Shown: positions 32,806 through 42,485, counted from the first letter of the stretch. The stretch is DNA of 64,000 bases from UBA2241 sp963777895 (GCA_963777895.1 CAVZSF010000005.1:310001-374000), one strand, 5' to 3'. The notes: a model not told the origin generated them from the sequence alone. Program-made: numbers and translations.

Positions 32806-34080
32806 TTAGATTGTGAGTCCTGGCTCTGAGCTGTCAGTGTGTACCCACACGACCTCTCGTGCCGCGATCGCGTCCGTGAGCCTTCGCAGATCCTCAGGCC
32901 ACGCGTGTCCGCCACTATGCACGAAGAATGCCGTCTCCTGATGCCGCTTCGCCCACTGACGCATCGCACAGTTGTCGCGCTCCCAGTAGCCGCGCCACAT
33001 TGACCAAACGAGGACGACATGGTCCGCTCCGATCTTGTCGAGCAGCTTTGTCACTCCGTAGCTCGCCCTCATGCAAAAGAGGTAGCGTCCCGGGTCTTCG
33101 GCGAGCTCATCGCTGGAGACTCGAGCCTTAGCGCTCATCTCGCGTGCCAGGGCCATGAGTCCGGCGGTCTTGAGGCGGTCGACTTGATGCGGCGAGAAGC
33201 TCACCCGCACCTCTCGCCAGCCGACCTGCGGGATGTTCGGCGAGAGCTCCGCGAGCTGCATCAGCACGTAGGCCTGATAGGGGTCGATGACGAGCAGACG
33301 GTCGCTGCGCTTCGCGGCGCGAAAGCAGGAGACGAGTCGGTCCAGGTTCTGCCCTGAAGCGGCCACCGCGATGAGCTGCTCCTGATCGCCTTGCGCCAGC
33401 TCCATGAGGCGTTCCTCGACGTCGGCTTCGCTTCTCAGGCCATGTGTCTCTCCGGAGGAGCCCAGTGTCGTGCCTTCGACAAGGAGCCAGTCGATGCCCT
33501 GCAGGCGCTTGTCGTGCAGCATGCTTGCGAAGCGGAAGCCGGTGCGTCCATGGGCCCGGAGATCACCCGTATACAGGAGCAACTGTCCGTCCGCCTCCAC
33601 GAGTAGCGCGCGCGAGTCTGGGGCCGCGTGGTCGACAGGGATGGCCGTCACTGACAGCGCGCCGAAGCGCAGCGTCTCATCTGCTGGGAGGCAGCGCAGG
33701 TCACGCGGCAGAGCGGCGTCCGGGAAGAAGACACGCCCTACCTCCAGAATCGCGATGGTCCCGGCGCTTCCGTACACAGGGATAGCCGGATGGGCGTGAT
33801 GGGCCAGCCCGAAGTGGTCGAGGTGCGAGTGCGTGAGGATGATCGCCGCGACGCTTGGTGCCGACGGGTCGTTTGGGAACACCCCGGGAACGTTTCGCAG
33901 GATTCCCTCCGCCAGGAGCTCGGCAGTGGAGCGCTGCGGAGTGCCCCACGGGAAATCACCTCCGTCCGGCGCTGTGAGTGGCATGCCCAGGTCCAGCAGA
34001 ACCCGCGTGCCGTCATCGGCGGCGACCTCGATGCACATGCCGCCGATCTCATGCTGACCGCGGTGGATCGTGTAGCGCAA
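32806..34080 (-). CDS. Metallo-beta-lactamase-fold hydrolase (RNase J/CPSF-like)
   Basis: 424 residues. Metal-binding motif ILTHSHLDHFG, a Leu/Asp-rich loop, and LLYTGDLRAHGR for the second metal-ligand Asp; then LLVEGTTLGSSG and a beta-CASP-like part (AVAASGQNLDRLVSCF, SMWRGYWERDN, FFVHSGGHAWPEDLRRL). The overall plan resembles RNase J/CPSF nucleases, not small lactamases. It uses a TTG start two bases after the stop of the upstream PD-(D/E)XK-like gene, so both form an operon. A possible defence or RNA-processing role is inferred from the location among AbiE and SIR2 genes. Confidence 0.87.
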   Translation of the reverse strand: MRYTIHRGQHEIGGMCIEVAADDGTRVLLDLGMPLTAPDGGDFPWGTPQRSTAELLAEGILRNVPGVFPNDPSAPSVAAIILTHSHLDHFGLAHHAHPAIPVYGSAGTIAILEVGRVFFPDAALPRDLRCLPADETLRFGALSVTAIPVDHAAPDSRALLVEADGQLLLYTGDLRAHGRTGFRFASMLHDKRLQGIDWLLVEGTTLGSSGETHGLRSEADVEERLMELAQGDQEQLIAVAASGQNLDRLVSCFRAAKRSDRLLVIDPYQAYVLMQLAELSPNIPQVGWREVRVSFSPHQVDRLKTAGLMALAREMSAKARVSSDELAEDPGRYLFCMRASYGVTKLLDKIGADHVVLVWSMWRGYWERDNCAMRQWAKRHQETAFFVHSGGHAWPEDLRRLTDAIAAREVVWVHTDSSEPGLTI

Positions 34081-34081
34081 G

Positions 34082-35064
34082 CTAGCGCGCCCGTGCTCTG
34101 TACGCGTCGAACTGATCCGAGTCCATGATCATCTCGCGGCGCAGACGCAGCAGTTCAGTGCTCCCGTCGTCGACCTCTGGGAAGTCAGCGAACTTGAGCA
34201 GCTCAAGGCCACCGAGTCGCCTCTCGCACCTCCGTGCGGAGCCGCTCAAGTGGCGTCTGCAGCTGGGCCAGAGAGACGTCATAGTCAGCGAAGGCAACCA
34301 GGAACTCAGGCGGCTCGGCAGCGAACCCCTCAAAGACCAGGTCCGCGGAGAGCAGGCCCAGCCTCTGCTTCTGCTCGACCATGTCGGCAAGCTCTTGCTT
34401 CGACCGCTCGACGTGGAGTCCACCCTCGGCGCAGACGAAGCTCACCGTAGTCGATGCCGTGCTCCTGGAGGCCAGACTTGCCGTTCAGGGCGGCGCCTCG
34501 ACACTTGAGCTCGCAGTAGATGAGTCGCGGCCGCGGCAAGCCGGCGCGATCGAAGCCGACGAGATCGAACTTCCGCCGGGCGTTGTCGTACTCGATGTCG
34601 ATGATCACGAAGTCGCCGGCAGCGGCCAGCGACCGCGCTCCGTTGGCGCGAGCGATGCACTGCTGGATGCGCCGCTCGGCACGCTTGTATCCCTCGCCGT
34701 CGTGCTCTCGCATCTGGCTGCGACGCTGGGCGAAGCCCTCGACCACGCGCTCAACGGTGGCAAGGTCGTCGAGCTCGCAGACGTCGTTGCCCTTCTCACC
34801 GATGTAGCCGAGGCTAAAGACGCCCCTGAAGGGGCGATGCGTGCCGCCTGCAAGCTGCAACAGGCTGCCGCCGTCGTAGTAGATATTGGCTGCCCCGGGG
34901 CGGACATCGAAGCGTACTTCGGGCTCGGCATGCACGTAGTCGAGGACGGGGCGCAGGTGACCCCGCAGGAGCGCAGCCTCCTGCGCTGCCGTCAGCCTAC
35001 GAAGCGGTTTGTTGTACTTCGACCAGTTGAACTCGCCCTTCGGGCACGACCTATTCGTTGCCAC
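34082..35064 (-). CDS. PD-(D/E)XK-like nuclease-domain protein, frameshifted
   Basis: About 325 residues after repair of shifts near 34440 and 34215. Starts NRSCPKGEFNWSKYNKPLRR; the middle has FVIIDIEYDNARRKFDLVGF and PRLIYCELKCRG, spaced like the PD-(D/E)XK core (Asp, then Glu-x-Lys). The end continues MVEQKQRLGLLSADLVFEGF. The family is not recognised beyond the motif. It precedes the beta-lactamase-fold gene by 1 base, so the two products probably act together. The intact frame alone covers 34330-35064. Confidence 0.65.
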
Positions 35065-35198
35065 GCTTCTCCCCCCAGTCTCCCGACACGCTAACGCATG
35101 AGCCGGACGTCATCTCGTCCCTCACGGTGAAGGGGCGAGACGCCCTCTCCTTGTTCGACGTCCTTGAGGCGGCTCAGCCCTTGAGCGGGTCGATGCGG

Positions 35199-36372
35199 TC
35201 AGCGTATTCGAGCGCCCAGCGCAGGCGCGTCCGCTCTGCTAGCTCGTCGTCCGTCGGTCAGGCCGCGATCCGTCCAGAGCGACAAGAGCGGCGCGCACGT
35301 AGTCGCGGATGTCCTGGGCCCGCCGCCAGCGGGCGACCTCGGCCTCGAGCGCCTCCTCGCGCTTCTCCTCCTCGCGCCGGCGTTCCTCTTCCTCCCACCG
35401 GCGCAGCTGTTCTTCGTAGCGTCGCAGCTCGCCTCACGCGCCGCGATGGCGCGCCGCTCCTCGGCCTCGCGCTCGAGCTTGAAGGAGAGCGCAGCCGTCG
35501 GTAGGTAGGCGACGAACTCGGCCAGCATCTCCTCGAGGCGCTGTTGCTTCGTCTCCTGCCACTTGGTGCGCACCCCGGGCGCCGTCACGTTGGTGAGGCG
35601 CAGCGCGAGCTCGCCGGTGGGCTCGTAGTCGTAGGCGGCAGCTCCCGGCGAGCGAGAGCCCTCTGCCGGGGCCGGTCACCGTCTCGATGCGCCGCACCGT
35701 CTCGGTCAGGCCAGAACTCGATCCACTCCTCGTCGCAGAGCACGCGGGTGACACGCCTCGCCGGTCGCGGCTCCACCTCGGAGCTGGGAGCCGTAGTACG
35801 TGGGGCGCGGTGCCGGCGGCGCCTCGCCGACAGGCGTGACCTCGACCGTGAGGCCGGCCGCCTCCAGCGCCTTGAGGAGCGCGTCGAAGATGCGCAGGGC
35901 GCGGTCGAGAGAGTCCGGCGAGACTGCGATGTCGAGGCAGGAGCGCATCGGCGCCGAGACGACGCCATGCACGGGGTGAGCCTTCTGGAGGTAGCGCGCC
36001 GAGAGGACGACTAGCTTGTGCGGGCGCTCGAGCGTCTCGGCACGACGATCGGCGTGGTCAGGTCGAGCGGCGCGGCACCGTCGAGGCCGGCGAGCGGCTC
36101 CGGCGCGCGGCGCCGGCTCGCGCCGCCTCACAACGATGCGGTCGCGTGCGCCCGGCAGCGAGCTCTGGTAGCGGCGGCCGGTCGGCGCCTTGCCCGCGGC
36201 TGACGCTTCGCCCAGTAGCCGCGGCCGGGGACGGGCACGCCGAGGCGGCGGCAGCGTCTTGGCGAGCGCGACGTCGGAGACGCCGTAGCGCTGCCGCCAC
36301 GTCGCGCATCGGCTCCGCCCAGACCTCCTCGTAGAGAACGTTGCGGTCGTAGATGATGAGCTCACCGGCCAT
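35199..36372 (-). pseudogene. Heavily frameshifted gene with N-terminal helix-turn-helix-like segment
   Basis: Begins at ATG 36372 with AGELIIYDRNVLYEEVWAEP, then (after a shift) RYGVSDVALAKTL and GYWA-like sequence, a block I know from uncharacterised proteins with a degenerate HTH. Further pieces: SARYLQKAHPVHGVVSAPMRSCLDIAV, and TKWQETKQQRLEEMLAEFVAYL near the end. At least six frame changes are needed over about 1.17 kb, so it is broken (or read very badly). Same strand as the PD-(D/E)XK and beta-lactamase-fold genes and divergent from the next gene; it may have been part of that operon. No function can be given. Confidence 0.68.
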
Positions 36373-36407
36373 CAGCGAGGGCAGTATAGGCCAGGTCGCG
36401 GGAGGCG

Positions 36408-36998
36408 ATGAGCGATGCAGACGAGCCAGATCGAGGTGGCCACAAGTACGCGATGCGCGAGAAGGTCTCCGCCGGCGAGCCGCTCATCCAGGTGCAGGTG
36501 CTGGAGACGACTGGCCGCGGCGGGCAGGTCAAGGTGCGCCACCTCTCGGAGCCGCACGCCGGCCTCGAGGAGTACGTCAAGACGCGCCAGCTGCTCGTGC
36601 CCTGGGGTGAGCGCCAGGCGTTCCTCAAAGACGAGGAGCGTGCGCAGCGCTTCGACGAGGCGCGGCAGCAGCCGAACCAGGCGCTCGCCGGTGCGATCGC
36701 GACGGTGATGGCGGCGACCGGCTATAGCGACGCCAGCGCCGACGACGACGGCACCGTGCACATGGAGGCGGTCGAGCTGCGCGAGATCGCCCGCCTCGCC
36801 GGCCTTCCGCAGAACCTCGAGGACCTACACGAGGCCGCCTACGTCGACCGCTTCGGCGAGATGCACCTGCCCGTCGAGGTGGCGGAGAAGCTCGCCCACG
36901 CCTACGCGAGCGCCGAGCCCGAGATCGTGCTCATGTACATCGAGGACGAGGAGAACGAGTTCCAGGCCAAGGGCTACGAGCCGGGCGAGCGCTTCTAG
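36408..36998 (+). CDS. Hypothetical protein with in-frame amber stop before a conserved-looking tail
   Basis: 196 residues: HKYAMREKVSAGEPLIQVQV opens, acidic end PEIVLMYIEDEENEFQAKGY then GERF and TAG. The frame continues without break for 64 more codons to a TAG at 37191-37193, coding HDYLREKTPGFALARYWAGH and a coiled coil (EEEVAQLRAEIERLRRL). A Glu/Gln codon changed to TAG would explain it. Either the gene is truncated by a nonsense mutation or the stop is misread/suppressed. Family unknown. Divergent from the broken gene at 36372. Confidence 0.72.
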   Translation: MSDADEPDRGGHKYAMREKVSAGEPLIQVQVLETTGRGGQVKVRHLSEPHAGLEEYVKTRQLLVPWGERQAFLKDEERAQRFDEARQQPNQALAGAIATVMAATGYSDASADDDGTVHMEAVELREIARLAGLPQNLEDLHEAAYVDRFGEMHLPVEVAEKLAHAYASAEPEIVLMYIEDEENEFQAKGYEPGERF

Positions 36999-37308
36999 CA
37001 CGACTACCTGCGCGAGAAGACGCCTGGCTTCGCCCTCGCCCGCTACTGGGCCGGGCACGAGGAGGAGGTCGCTCAGCTGCGCGCGGAGATCGAGCGGCTG
37101 CGCAGGCTCGTAGTCTCGGCTGGCGAGGTGCTGGAGAAGGCTGGACAGGAGCGTGAGGGCTGGCGCTTCAGACGGGCCTTGGACGGTCAGTAGCGGCCCG
37201 CGCCTAGAAGCAGCAGCACCCTCGACCCATCTCGCGGACCCGACGTGTCATCAAGACTTGCGGCGCCCGAACGTTGGCATGAGCAGACGTGATCGTCGCC
37301 GTGCCTGG

Positions 37309-37779
37309 CTAGCGGCCCGAGTCTGACTCCTCGCTCAATTCGTTCCGGGCCTGAGATGCTGCCGGCGGCTCCTCCGCGCCGTGAGCCAACTCCTGAAGGA
37401 TGCCGCAGTCCCGTGACACGTTCCCCGGCCCGCAGCAGGTCCGCAGGTCGCGCAGCGACCGCTCCAGGCTCTGCAGCTCAGAGATGCGCTGGGCGACGAG
37501 CTCGACGTGCTTCTCCAGGAGGGCGACCACCGGGCCACACTCCTCCTCGGGGTGGTCACGCAGGGTCAGCAAAAGGCGGATCTCGGCCAGCGTCATGTCG
37601 AGTGAGCGGCAGTAGCGGATGAAGCGCACGCGCTCGACGGCAGCCTCGTCGTAGAGGCGGAAGTTGCCCGGGCTGCGTTCGGGCTCGGGCAGCAGGCCCT
37701 GGCTCTCGTAGTAGCGGATGGTGTCGATCTGGCAGTGGGCGCGACGAGCCAGCTCGCCGATCCGCAGACGCTCGGCCAT
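37309..37779 (-). CDS. CadR/PbrR-type Cd(II)/Pb(II)-responsive MerR regulator
   Basis: 156 residues. MerR helix-turn-helix (LRIGELARRAHCQIDTIRYY ESQGLLPEPERSPGNFRLYD), then FIRYCRSLDMTLAEIRLLLT. The metal-site Cys match CadR: EECGPVV before the coiled coil and TCC...SRDCGIL at the end. Such regulators bend a promoter with overlong spacing to switch on heavy-metal exporters; here the promoter at 37801 has a 19-bp spacer. ATG 37779 is preceded by GAGAGGAAG, so the longer start at 37839 is not used. It is divergent from the small exported protein and sigma genes and is the only complete regulator for the module; the copy at 15591 is truncated. Confidence 0.93.
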   Translation of the reverse strand: MAERLRIGELARRAHCQIDTIRYYESQGLLPEPERSPGNFRLYDEAAVERVRFIRYCRSLDMTLAEIRLLLTLRDHPEEECGPVVALLEKHVELVAQRISELQSLERSLRDLRTCCGPGNVSRDCGILQELAHGAEEPPAASQARNELSEESDSGR

Positions 37780-37800
37780 CTTCCTCTCCAACGCTTCGGG

Positions 37801-37831
37801 TTGACTCTCGGGTGGCTCCAGAGTGGACACT
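37801..37831 (+). promoter_or_regulatory. MerR-type promoter with 19-bp spacer, copy 2
   Basis: TTGACT (37801-37806), 19-bp spacer with dyad ACTCT...AGAGT, and GACACT (37826-37831). It faces the small exported protein gene at 38003. It also overlaps the 5' end of the CadR-like gene's leader. Spacing and dyad are the same as at 15539. Confidence 0.66.
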
Positions 37832-38002
37832 GTACCCATGTTTCGCGTGCTCCCACACTCGATAGACGGTGCCCTTCATGGCGAGGTTGGGCAGCGCAGG
37901 GCACATCGGCTGAGGAGTCGTTCCGTCGGCCACTGTAAGAAACGGCGCCTTCCTGCGTTTCAAGAGATGAAAGCAACGAATGGGACCAGGGAGGTACCAC
38001 TG

Positions 38003-38425
38003 ATGACAACGCTCAAGACCATCGCCGCCACCGCGGTGATCGCCGTGGTCGGCACCGTCGGCCGCCTTCGGCGGCCTGCACCTCGGCCAGTCGCCCGCCA
38101 AGGCGGCGACCAGCTCACGCCGCGAAGACCAAGTCGACCTACGTGATCAAGCTCACCCCGAAGCAGCTCGCCAAGATGCTTCAGGGCCAGCAGGGCACGA
38201 GGGTCGTCAGGCAGCAGGGCAGCAACCACAACCAGCGCCAGGCGACCAGCCACTCGGGCACCTATCGCAACACGACCGGCAGCCTACAGCCGCAGCGGCA
38301 GCACCTACTCGCAGCGCAGCGGCTCCTGGAACGGCTACCGCTGCAACAACTACGGCAGCGGATCGCGCTCCGGCTCCTGGGGCGGCAGCTCGCACTCCGG
38401 CGGCTGGGGCGGCGGTTGCTGGTAA
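38003..38425 (+). CDS. Small exported Ser/Gly/Trp/Cys protein, copy 2 (frameshifted)
   Basis: ATG 38003 starts TTLKTIAATAVIAVVGTV, a signal-peptide-like stretch. After two shifts near 38060 and 38115 the frame reads IKLTPKQLAKMLQGQQG (open from 38143), and a third shift near 38280 gives the Ser/Gly/Trp end with SGSWNGYRCNNYG and GGGCW to a TAA at 38425. Same design as copy 1, with two Cys, one next to the terminal Trp. It precedes the sigma gene by 80 bases. The family is not recognised. Confidence 0.6.
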
Positions 38426-38506
38426 GAGAGGGCCACGCCAAGGGGCGTCGGCCGTAGTGCCGGCGCCCTTCGCGGCGTTCACAGCGGATGATGATCGGAT
38501 GACGGC

Positions 38507-39916
38507 ATGAAGGCGCAGGCAAGATCCGAAGGAGATGACGGAGTGATGAGCGCTCCCGAGACGGACGCCGTGCTGGTCGACTGACCTGCGCGCCGGCCGC
38601 CGCGACGCCTTCGAGCACCTCTACGCCGACTACCACGCCCCGATCTACAACCTCTGCGCTCGCATCCTCGGCGATCGCGAGGAGGCCAAGGACTTGACCC
38701 AAGACGTCTTCATCACCGCCTTCAGCGATCTCCCCGCGGCAGACAGGGGAGCGTCTCAAGCTGCGCCCGTGGCTCTACCGCGTCGCCACCAACGCCTGCC
38801 TCAGCCAGCTGCGCTCGCGCAAGGGTCTCGGCGGTGGAGGCGCCGAGGTGCTCGACGAGATGCCGGCGCGCGTCGACACCTTCGAGCAGTCGCAGACCGT
38901 GGCCCTGGTCGAGGAGAGCCTCGGGCAGCTCAACGAACGTTACCGCACCGCCCTCGTGCTCAAGGACCTCCATGGCCTGCCACCCGAGGAGATCGCCGAC
39001 GTGATGGAGATCTCACGCCCGAACGCCGACGTGCTCGTGCATCGCGCCCGGGCCTCGTTCAAGACGGTGTTCGCGAAGCTCGCCGGCGACGTGCCCGCAC
39101 CGGCCAGTCTCGGCCTGGTCCTGGCCCCGCTCACGGTGCCGGCCGTGCTGCACGCCATGCCGCCGCTGCCGCACCTCGGGACGGCGGCGCCTCACGGGGG
39201 CCACGCAGCGCCTCACGTTGCACCGCACTCAGCGCCTCACGTGGCGCCCCACGCAGTGCCCCACCCCGGGCCCGCGCTGAACGTCCCGCACGGCGCCGGT
39301 CTGCTCGCCAAGCTCGGCGCCGCGCTCACTACCAAGGCGGCGATCACCGCCGCCGCCGCGACGGTCATTGTCGGCGGCGCCGTCGGCGGTACCGTCGCGG
39401 TGCGCGACGTGCAGCAGGCGCACGCCCACAGATCGTCGGGTTCGCTGCGCCCACGCATGGCAGCCTCGCTCTGCGACGTGGAGCAAGCAGTGGGCCCGCT
39501 GGAGCCTCTACTCGAACTGGATGCGGCACGGCTGGCCGATGGACTGGAACTCCGGCCACTGGAGTTGGAACAGCGGCGGGGGCTGGTCGTGGCAGATGAG
39601 CAACGGCTCCACCTGGTCGAGCGGCGGTTCGCAGATGGCCAGCGGCGGCAGTTGGAGCGGCGGCAGCTGGACGATGTCGACGAGCGACTCGTACAGCTCG
39701 GACTGGTCCTCTGCCAGGAACTCGTCGAACTGGTCGGACTCGGGTAGATGACTGGTCGGGCGGCTCGTCCAAGAACAGCGGCAGCTGGTCGGGCGGCTCT
39801 TCCGGCGGCTCTTCTGGCCGCAGCTGGTGGCGGCTCCTCCGGCGGCTCCTGGGGCGGCGAGTTCCGGCGGCGGCAGCTGGGGCGGCGGCTCGGGCGGCGG
39901 CGGCTCCGGCTGGTGA
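38507..39916 (+). pseudogene. ECF sigma factor with membrane helix and Trp-rich tail, copy 2, frameshifted
   Basis: The same protein as copy 1 at about 90% identity. ATG 38507; a one-base insertion near 38580 (GTCGACTGA versus GTCGCTGA), another near 38754, one near 39440 and one or more in the tail near 39745 break the frame. The intact central frame 38848-39430 carries region 4 (RYRTALVLKDLHGLPPEEIA), the Ala/Pro/His linker with PHVAPHSAPHVAPHAVPHP, and the transmembrane helix. The final tail ends GGSGW at 39916. Either dead or a read-error product; the exported protein behind it is intact. Confidence 0.8.
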
Positions 39917-39967
39917 CGCATCATGACTTCAGGCACATTCGAAAAGTATCGACAGGAAGGATCACCG

Positions 39968-40765
39968 ATGAGGATCAGGCAGCTGAAGACTCTCGTCCTG
40001 CTGGGACTCGCATTTGCGCTGCTCGCTGCGGTGCTGGCTCCGGTGGCATCAGCCGCCGGCACCCAAGGACCAAGCACCATGATGGGCGGCGACACGTGGT
40101 GCGGCGGCTGGTGCGGCGGCGGCATGTGGGACGGCAGCGGCACCTGGGGCGGCACCGGCATGTGGGGCACCGGCTTCGGAGGCAAGTGGCTCACGAGCAA
40201 CCCCGACGCCCTTGAAGCCTGGCTTTCCCTCCGCACCGCTCACCAGCAGGCCCTGCAGACCTGGTACGACACCTACAAGGGCGACCTCACGAGCGCCGCG
40301 GCCCAGCAGGCCCTGCACGACCTCTGGACGAGCTTCTGGACAGACATGAAGGCGTTCTACGAGACCTACGCGGGCGGCGCCACCTGGACCTGCCCCGATG
40401 AAGGCATGTGGGGCGGCTGGAGCATGGGCGGCGGCATGATGGGCGGCTGGGACTGGGATGCCAGTCACATGTGGGGCACCGGCTACGGCGCCGCCTGGAT
40501 GACTCGGCATCCCGGCGCCTTCGGTGGCTGGATGACCATGCGCACGAGGATGGTCAACCACATGAACGCCTGGTGGCAGCAGTACGGCTCGAACCCGTCG
40601 GGCACGGCTGCTCAGACCGCGCTCTCGACCCTCCGCGCCCATCACCGCGCACAGGTGAAGTCCTTCTACGCGCACCATCACCTGTCGGTGACCACCACGC
40701 GCATGCGCTACGGCGCCGGCGGCTGGATGGGCCTCGGCGGCATGTGGGGCGGCTGGGGCTGGTGA
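39968..40765 (+). CDS. Exported Gly/Met/Trp-rich repeat protein, module copy 2
   Basis: 265 residues, about 95% identical by eye to copy 1. Signal peptide KTLVLLGLAFALLAAVLAPV. The first Gly/Trp block has an extra Cys (TWCGGWCGGGMW). Two-fold repeat of MWGTG(F/Y)G...W...RT...AAQ-AL...K-FY is present, as is TCPDEG and the end GGMWGGWGW. ATG 39968 follows AGGAAGGATCACCG. Intact frame, last gene of the module with a clear terminator behind it. Unrecognised family; surface or metal-binding role inferred. Confidence 0.85.
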   Translation: MRIRQLKTLVLLGLAFALLAAVLAPVASAAGTQGPSTMMGGDTWCGGWCGGGMWDGSGTWGGTGMWGTGFGGKWLTSNPDALEAWLSLRTAHQQALQTWYDTYKGDLTSAAAQQALHDLWTSFWTDMKAFYETYAGGATWTCPDEGMWGGWSMGGGMMGGWDWDASHMWGTGYGAAWMTRHPGAFGGWMTMRTRMVNHMNAWWQQYGSNPSGTAAQTALSTLRAHHRAQVKSFYAHHHLSVTTTRMRYGAGGWMGLGGMWGGWGW

Positions 40766-40793
40766 GCCTTCCGCACACAAGAATGTGACGACC

Positions 40794-40822
40794 CTGAGGG
40801 CCGGCTGACCGCCGGCCCTCAG
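40794..40822 (+). terminator. Terminator of module copy 2
   Basis: Perfect 12-bp stem CTGAGGGCCGGC/GCCGGCCCTCAG with a TGACC loop, 29 bases after the stop, followed by TTG. 40823-41005 shows no gene. Confidence 0.8.
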
Positions 40823-41005
40823 TTGTCGCCGGGTATGCTCGTTGCGAGATGAGCACCATGGCCGGACAAGCCGGGCGATCGATCCGTCCAGCTCGCAGCA
40901 GCTGAGGCGCCGACGCTCGCCTGGATGAGCATCGGGGCGGTAGTGGCGCTGTGGGCGGGCATCGCAGCGCGCTCTAAGCCGTGGCTCGGCATGCGCCTGC
41001 CGGTC

Positions 41006-41458
41006 CTACCGATGTGCGGCTGCAGCCCGGTGTTCTGTCTCTTCCTCCACGAGCCAGATGCGGATCTGCGCCTCGATTCCGTCCCTGACCTCTCGAAAGA
41101 CCTCGAGCCGCTCCTCTTCGCTGCCCTCAGCCTCGGCAGGATCGGGGAACGACCAGTGGAGACGGGTTCCCATGCCGGGGAAGATGGGGCACTCGCGCTC
41201 GGCGCGGTCACACACGGTGATGAGGTAGCCGAAGTGAACCTTGCCGAGGAACTCGTCGAGTCGCTTCGAACGTTGCTCGCTGATGTCGATGCCACGCTCC
41301 GCCATGACATCCACGGCCATCGGGTGGAGTCCGCTGGCCTCAAGGCCGGCGCTGTAGGCCTCGTAGCGGTCGCCCGCGAGCACGCGCAGGAAGGCCTCCG
41401 CCATCTGGCTTCGTGCCGTGTTGCCGGTACATAGGAAGAGCACACGTGGTACGCCCAT
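41006..41458 (-). CDS. arsC: Thioredoxin-type arsenate reductase / low-molecular-weight protein phosphatase
   Basis: 150 residues. P-loop CTGNTARS near residue 10 in VLFLCTGNTARSQMAEAF (C-x5-R), then YEAYSAGLEASGLHPMA and VCDRAERECPIFPG with the two Cys of ArsC-type relay. It reduces arsenate to arsenite with thioredoxin, or dephosphorylates protein; in this context arsenate reduction is likely. ATG 41458 has AAGGAG five bases before; 41461 is also possible. It sits at the inner edge of the accessory region, near the right tRNA scars, together with the metal module. Confidence 0.9.
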   Translation of the reverse strand: MGVPRVLFLCTGNTARSQMAEAFLRVLAGDRYEAYSAGLEASGLHPMAVDVMAERGIDISEQRSKRLDEFLGKVHFGYLITVCDRAERECPIFPGMGTRLHWSFPDPAEAEGSEEERLEVFREVRDGIEAQIRIWLVEEETEHRAAAAHR

Positions 41459-41656
41459 CATCACTCCTTGTAGTCGGTCTCGGGCGCCGTATACCCCGCC
41501 TCGGTTAGGGGACGGTTAGTGCCGCCGCGATGCCGACGAGACGCCTCCCCACGGCGCAACACGCCCAACCACCACCAAGCACATGGCTCGTGCGGAAACT
41601 TGGACCGTGCAGCACAATTGCGTCCCGCTGAGTACCGCTGGTCACGCCTGACTGGT

Positions 41657-41791
41657 GTTTCCTAAACCTGGTGTCGCTGGTTCGATTCCAGCCGGGGGCA
41701 CCACTTTTCGGCTGCTCAGGGCGATTTCGTGTGGTGCGTCCGTACGCACGGAACTTCCGAAGCGTCAAAGTCGCCGACATTCTGCCGACGC
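41657..41791 (+). repeat. att-like scar: 3' half of tRNA-Arg plus downstream flank
   Basis: From TTTCCTAAACCTGG (anticodon loop) to the CCA at 41701-41703 the sequence is identical to the 3' half of the intact tRNA at 22408. The following 88 bases match its downstream flank at about 80% (CATTCTGCCGACG). Upstream of the anticodon loop the sequence is unrelated. The 41459-41866 gap holds this scar and nothing else I can support. Confidence 0.86.
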
Positions 41792-41866
41792 GCGTGACAG
41801 CGTTGCTGGCTCAGGTTCGATACACGCTTGACACCGGCGCACCAGGGGCGCGGAGGAAGGCCGGCC

Positions 41867-42475
41867 TTAGAGCTGCAGGCCGCGCTCTAGGAGGTCGAAC
41901 GCCTTGTCGATGCGTCTGACCAGCACCCGCGGGTCGTCGCCCTCGAAGGTGAGGTACTGGCCCAGGAGCGCGCCCATGAACGCTCCGGCGAACGTGATCA
42001 CGTCGGGGTCGTCGGCGGCCCGGCCGACGCGCTCGGCGATCAGGCTCGTCAGGAAGCCGATCGTCTCGACGAACATCGAAACGGCGCGCATGCGCAGCTC
42101 AGGTTCGCCCAGCACGAGCCGCTGGCGCTCCGCCTCCCGTTCGGCCTCCTCGTCGGTGAATCTGTCGTACACCGCGTGCATGGCGCGGCGCATCGCCTCG
42201 ACGGGGGCGATCTCCGGCGGCTGTGACCGGAACTCGTCGAGCATCACCGGGTCGGTGGCGTCCCAGAGGACCACGTCTTCCTTGGTCGGGAAGTAGCGGA
42301 AGAAGGTGCTCGGCGAGACCTCGGCCGCGGCGGCGATCTGCTCCACGGTGGTGCCGGAGTAGCCCTGTTCCTTGAAGAGCCGCAGGGCATGCTCCTGGAT
42401 GGCCGCGCGCGTCTTGGCCTTCTTGCGCTCGCGCAGGCTGAGCGGCAGGTCGCTCGAGGACGGAAGCTTCGCCAT
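41867..42475 (-). CDS. TetR/AcrR-family regulator
   Basis: 202 residues. Helix-turn-helix: KTRAAIQEHALRLFKEQGYS, TTVEQIAAAAEVSPSTFFRYFPTKEDVV, a strong TetR signature. The helical C-terminus (EEAEREAERQRLVLGEPELR) resembles the AefR/MftR-like group. ATG 42475 is used; ATG 42484 is possible, neither with a clear Shine-Dalgarno. It follows the end of a truncated MFS transporter on the same strand, so the intact ancestor was probably a regulator-exporter pair. Confidence 0.9.
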   Translation of the reverse strand: MAKLPSSSDLPLSLRERKKAKTRAAIQEHALRLFKEQGYSGTTVEQIAAAAEVSPSTFFRYFPTKEDVVLWDATDPVMLDEFRSQPPEIAPVEAMRRAMHAVYDRFTDEEAEREAERQRLVLGEPELRMRAVSMFVETIGFLTSLIAERVGRAADDPDVITFAGAFMGALLGQYLTFEGDDPRVLVRRIDKAFDLLERGLQL

Positions 42476-42485
42476 GGCGGGCATT

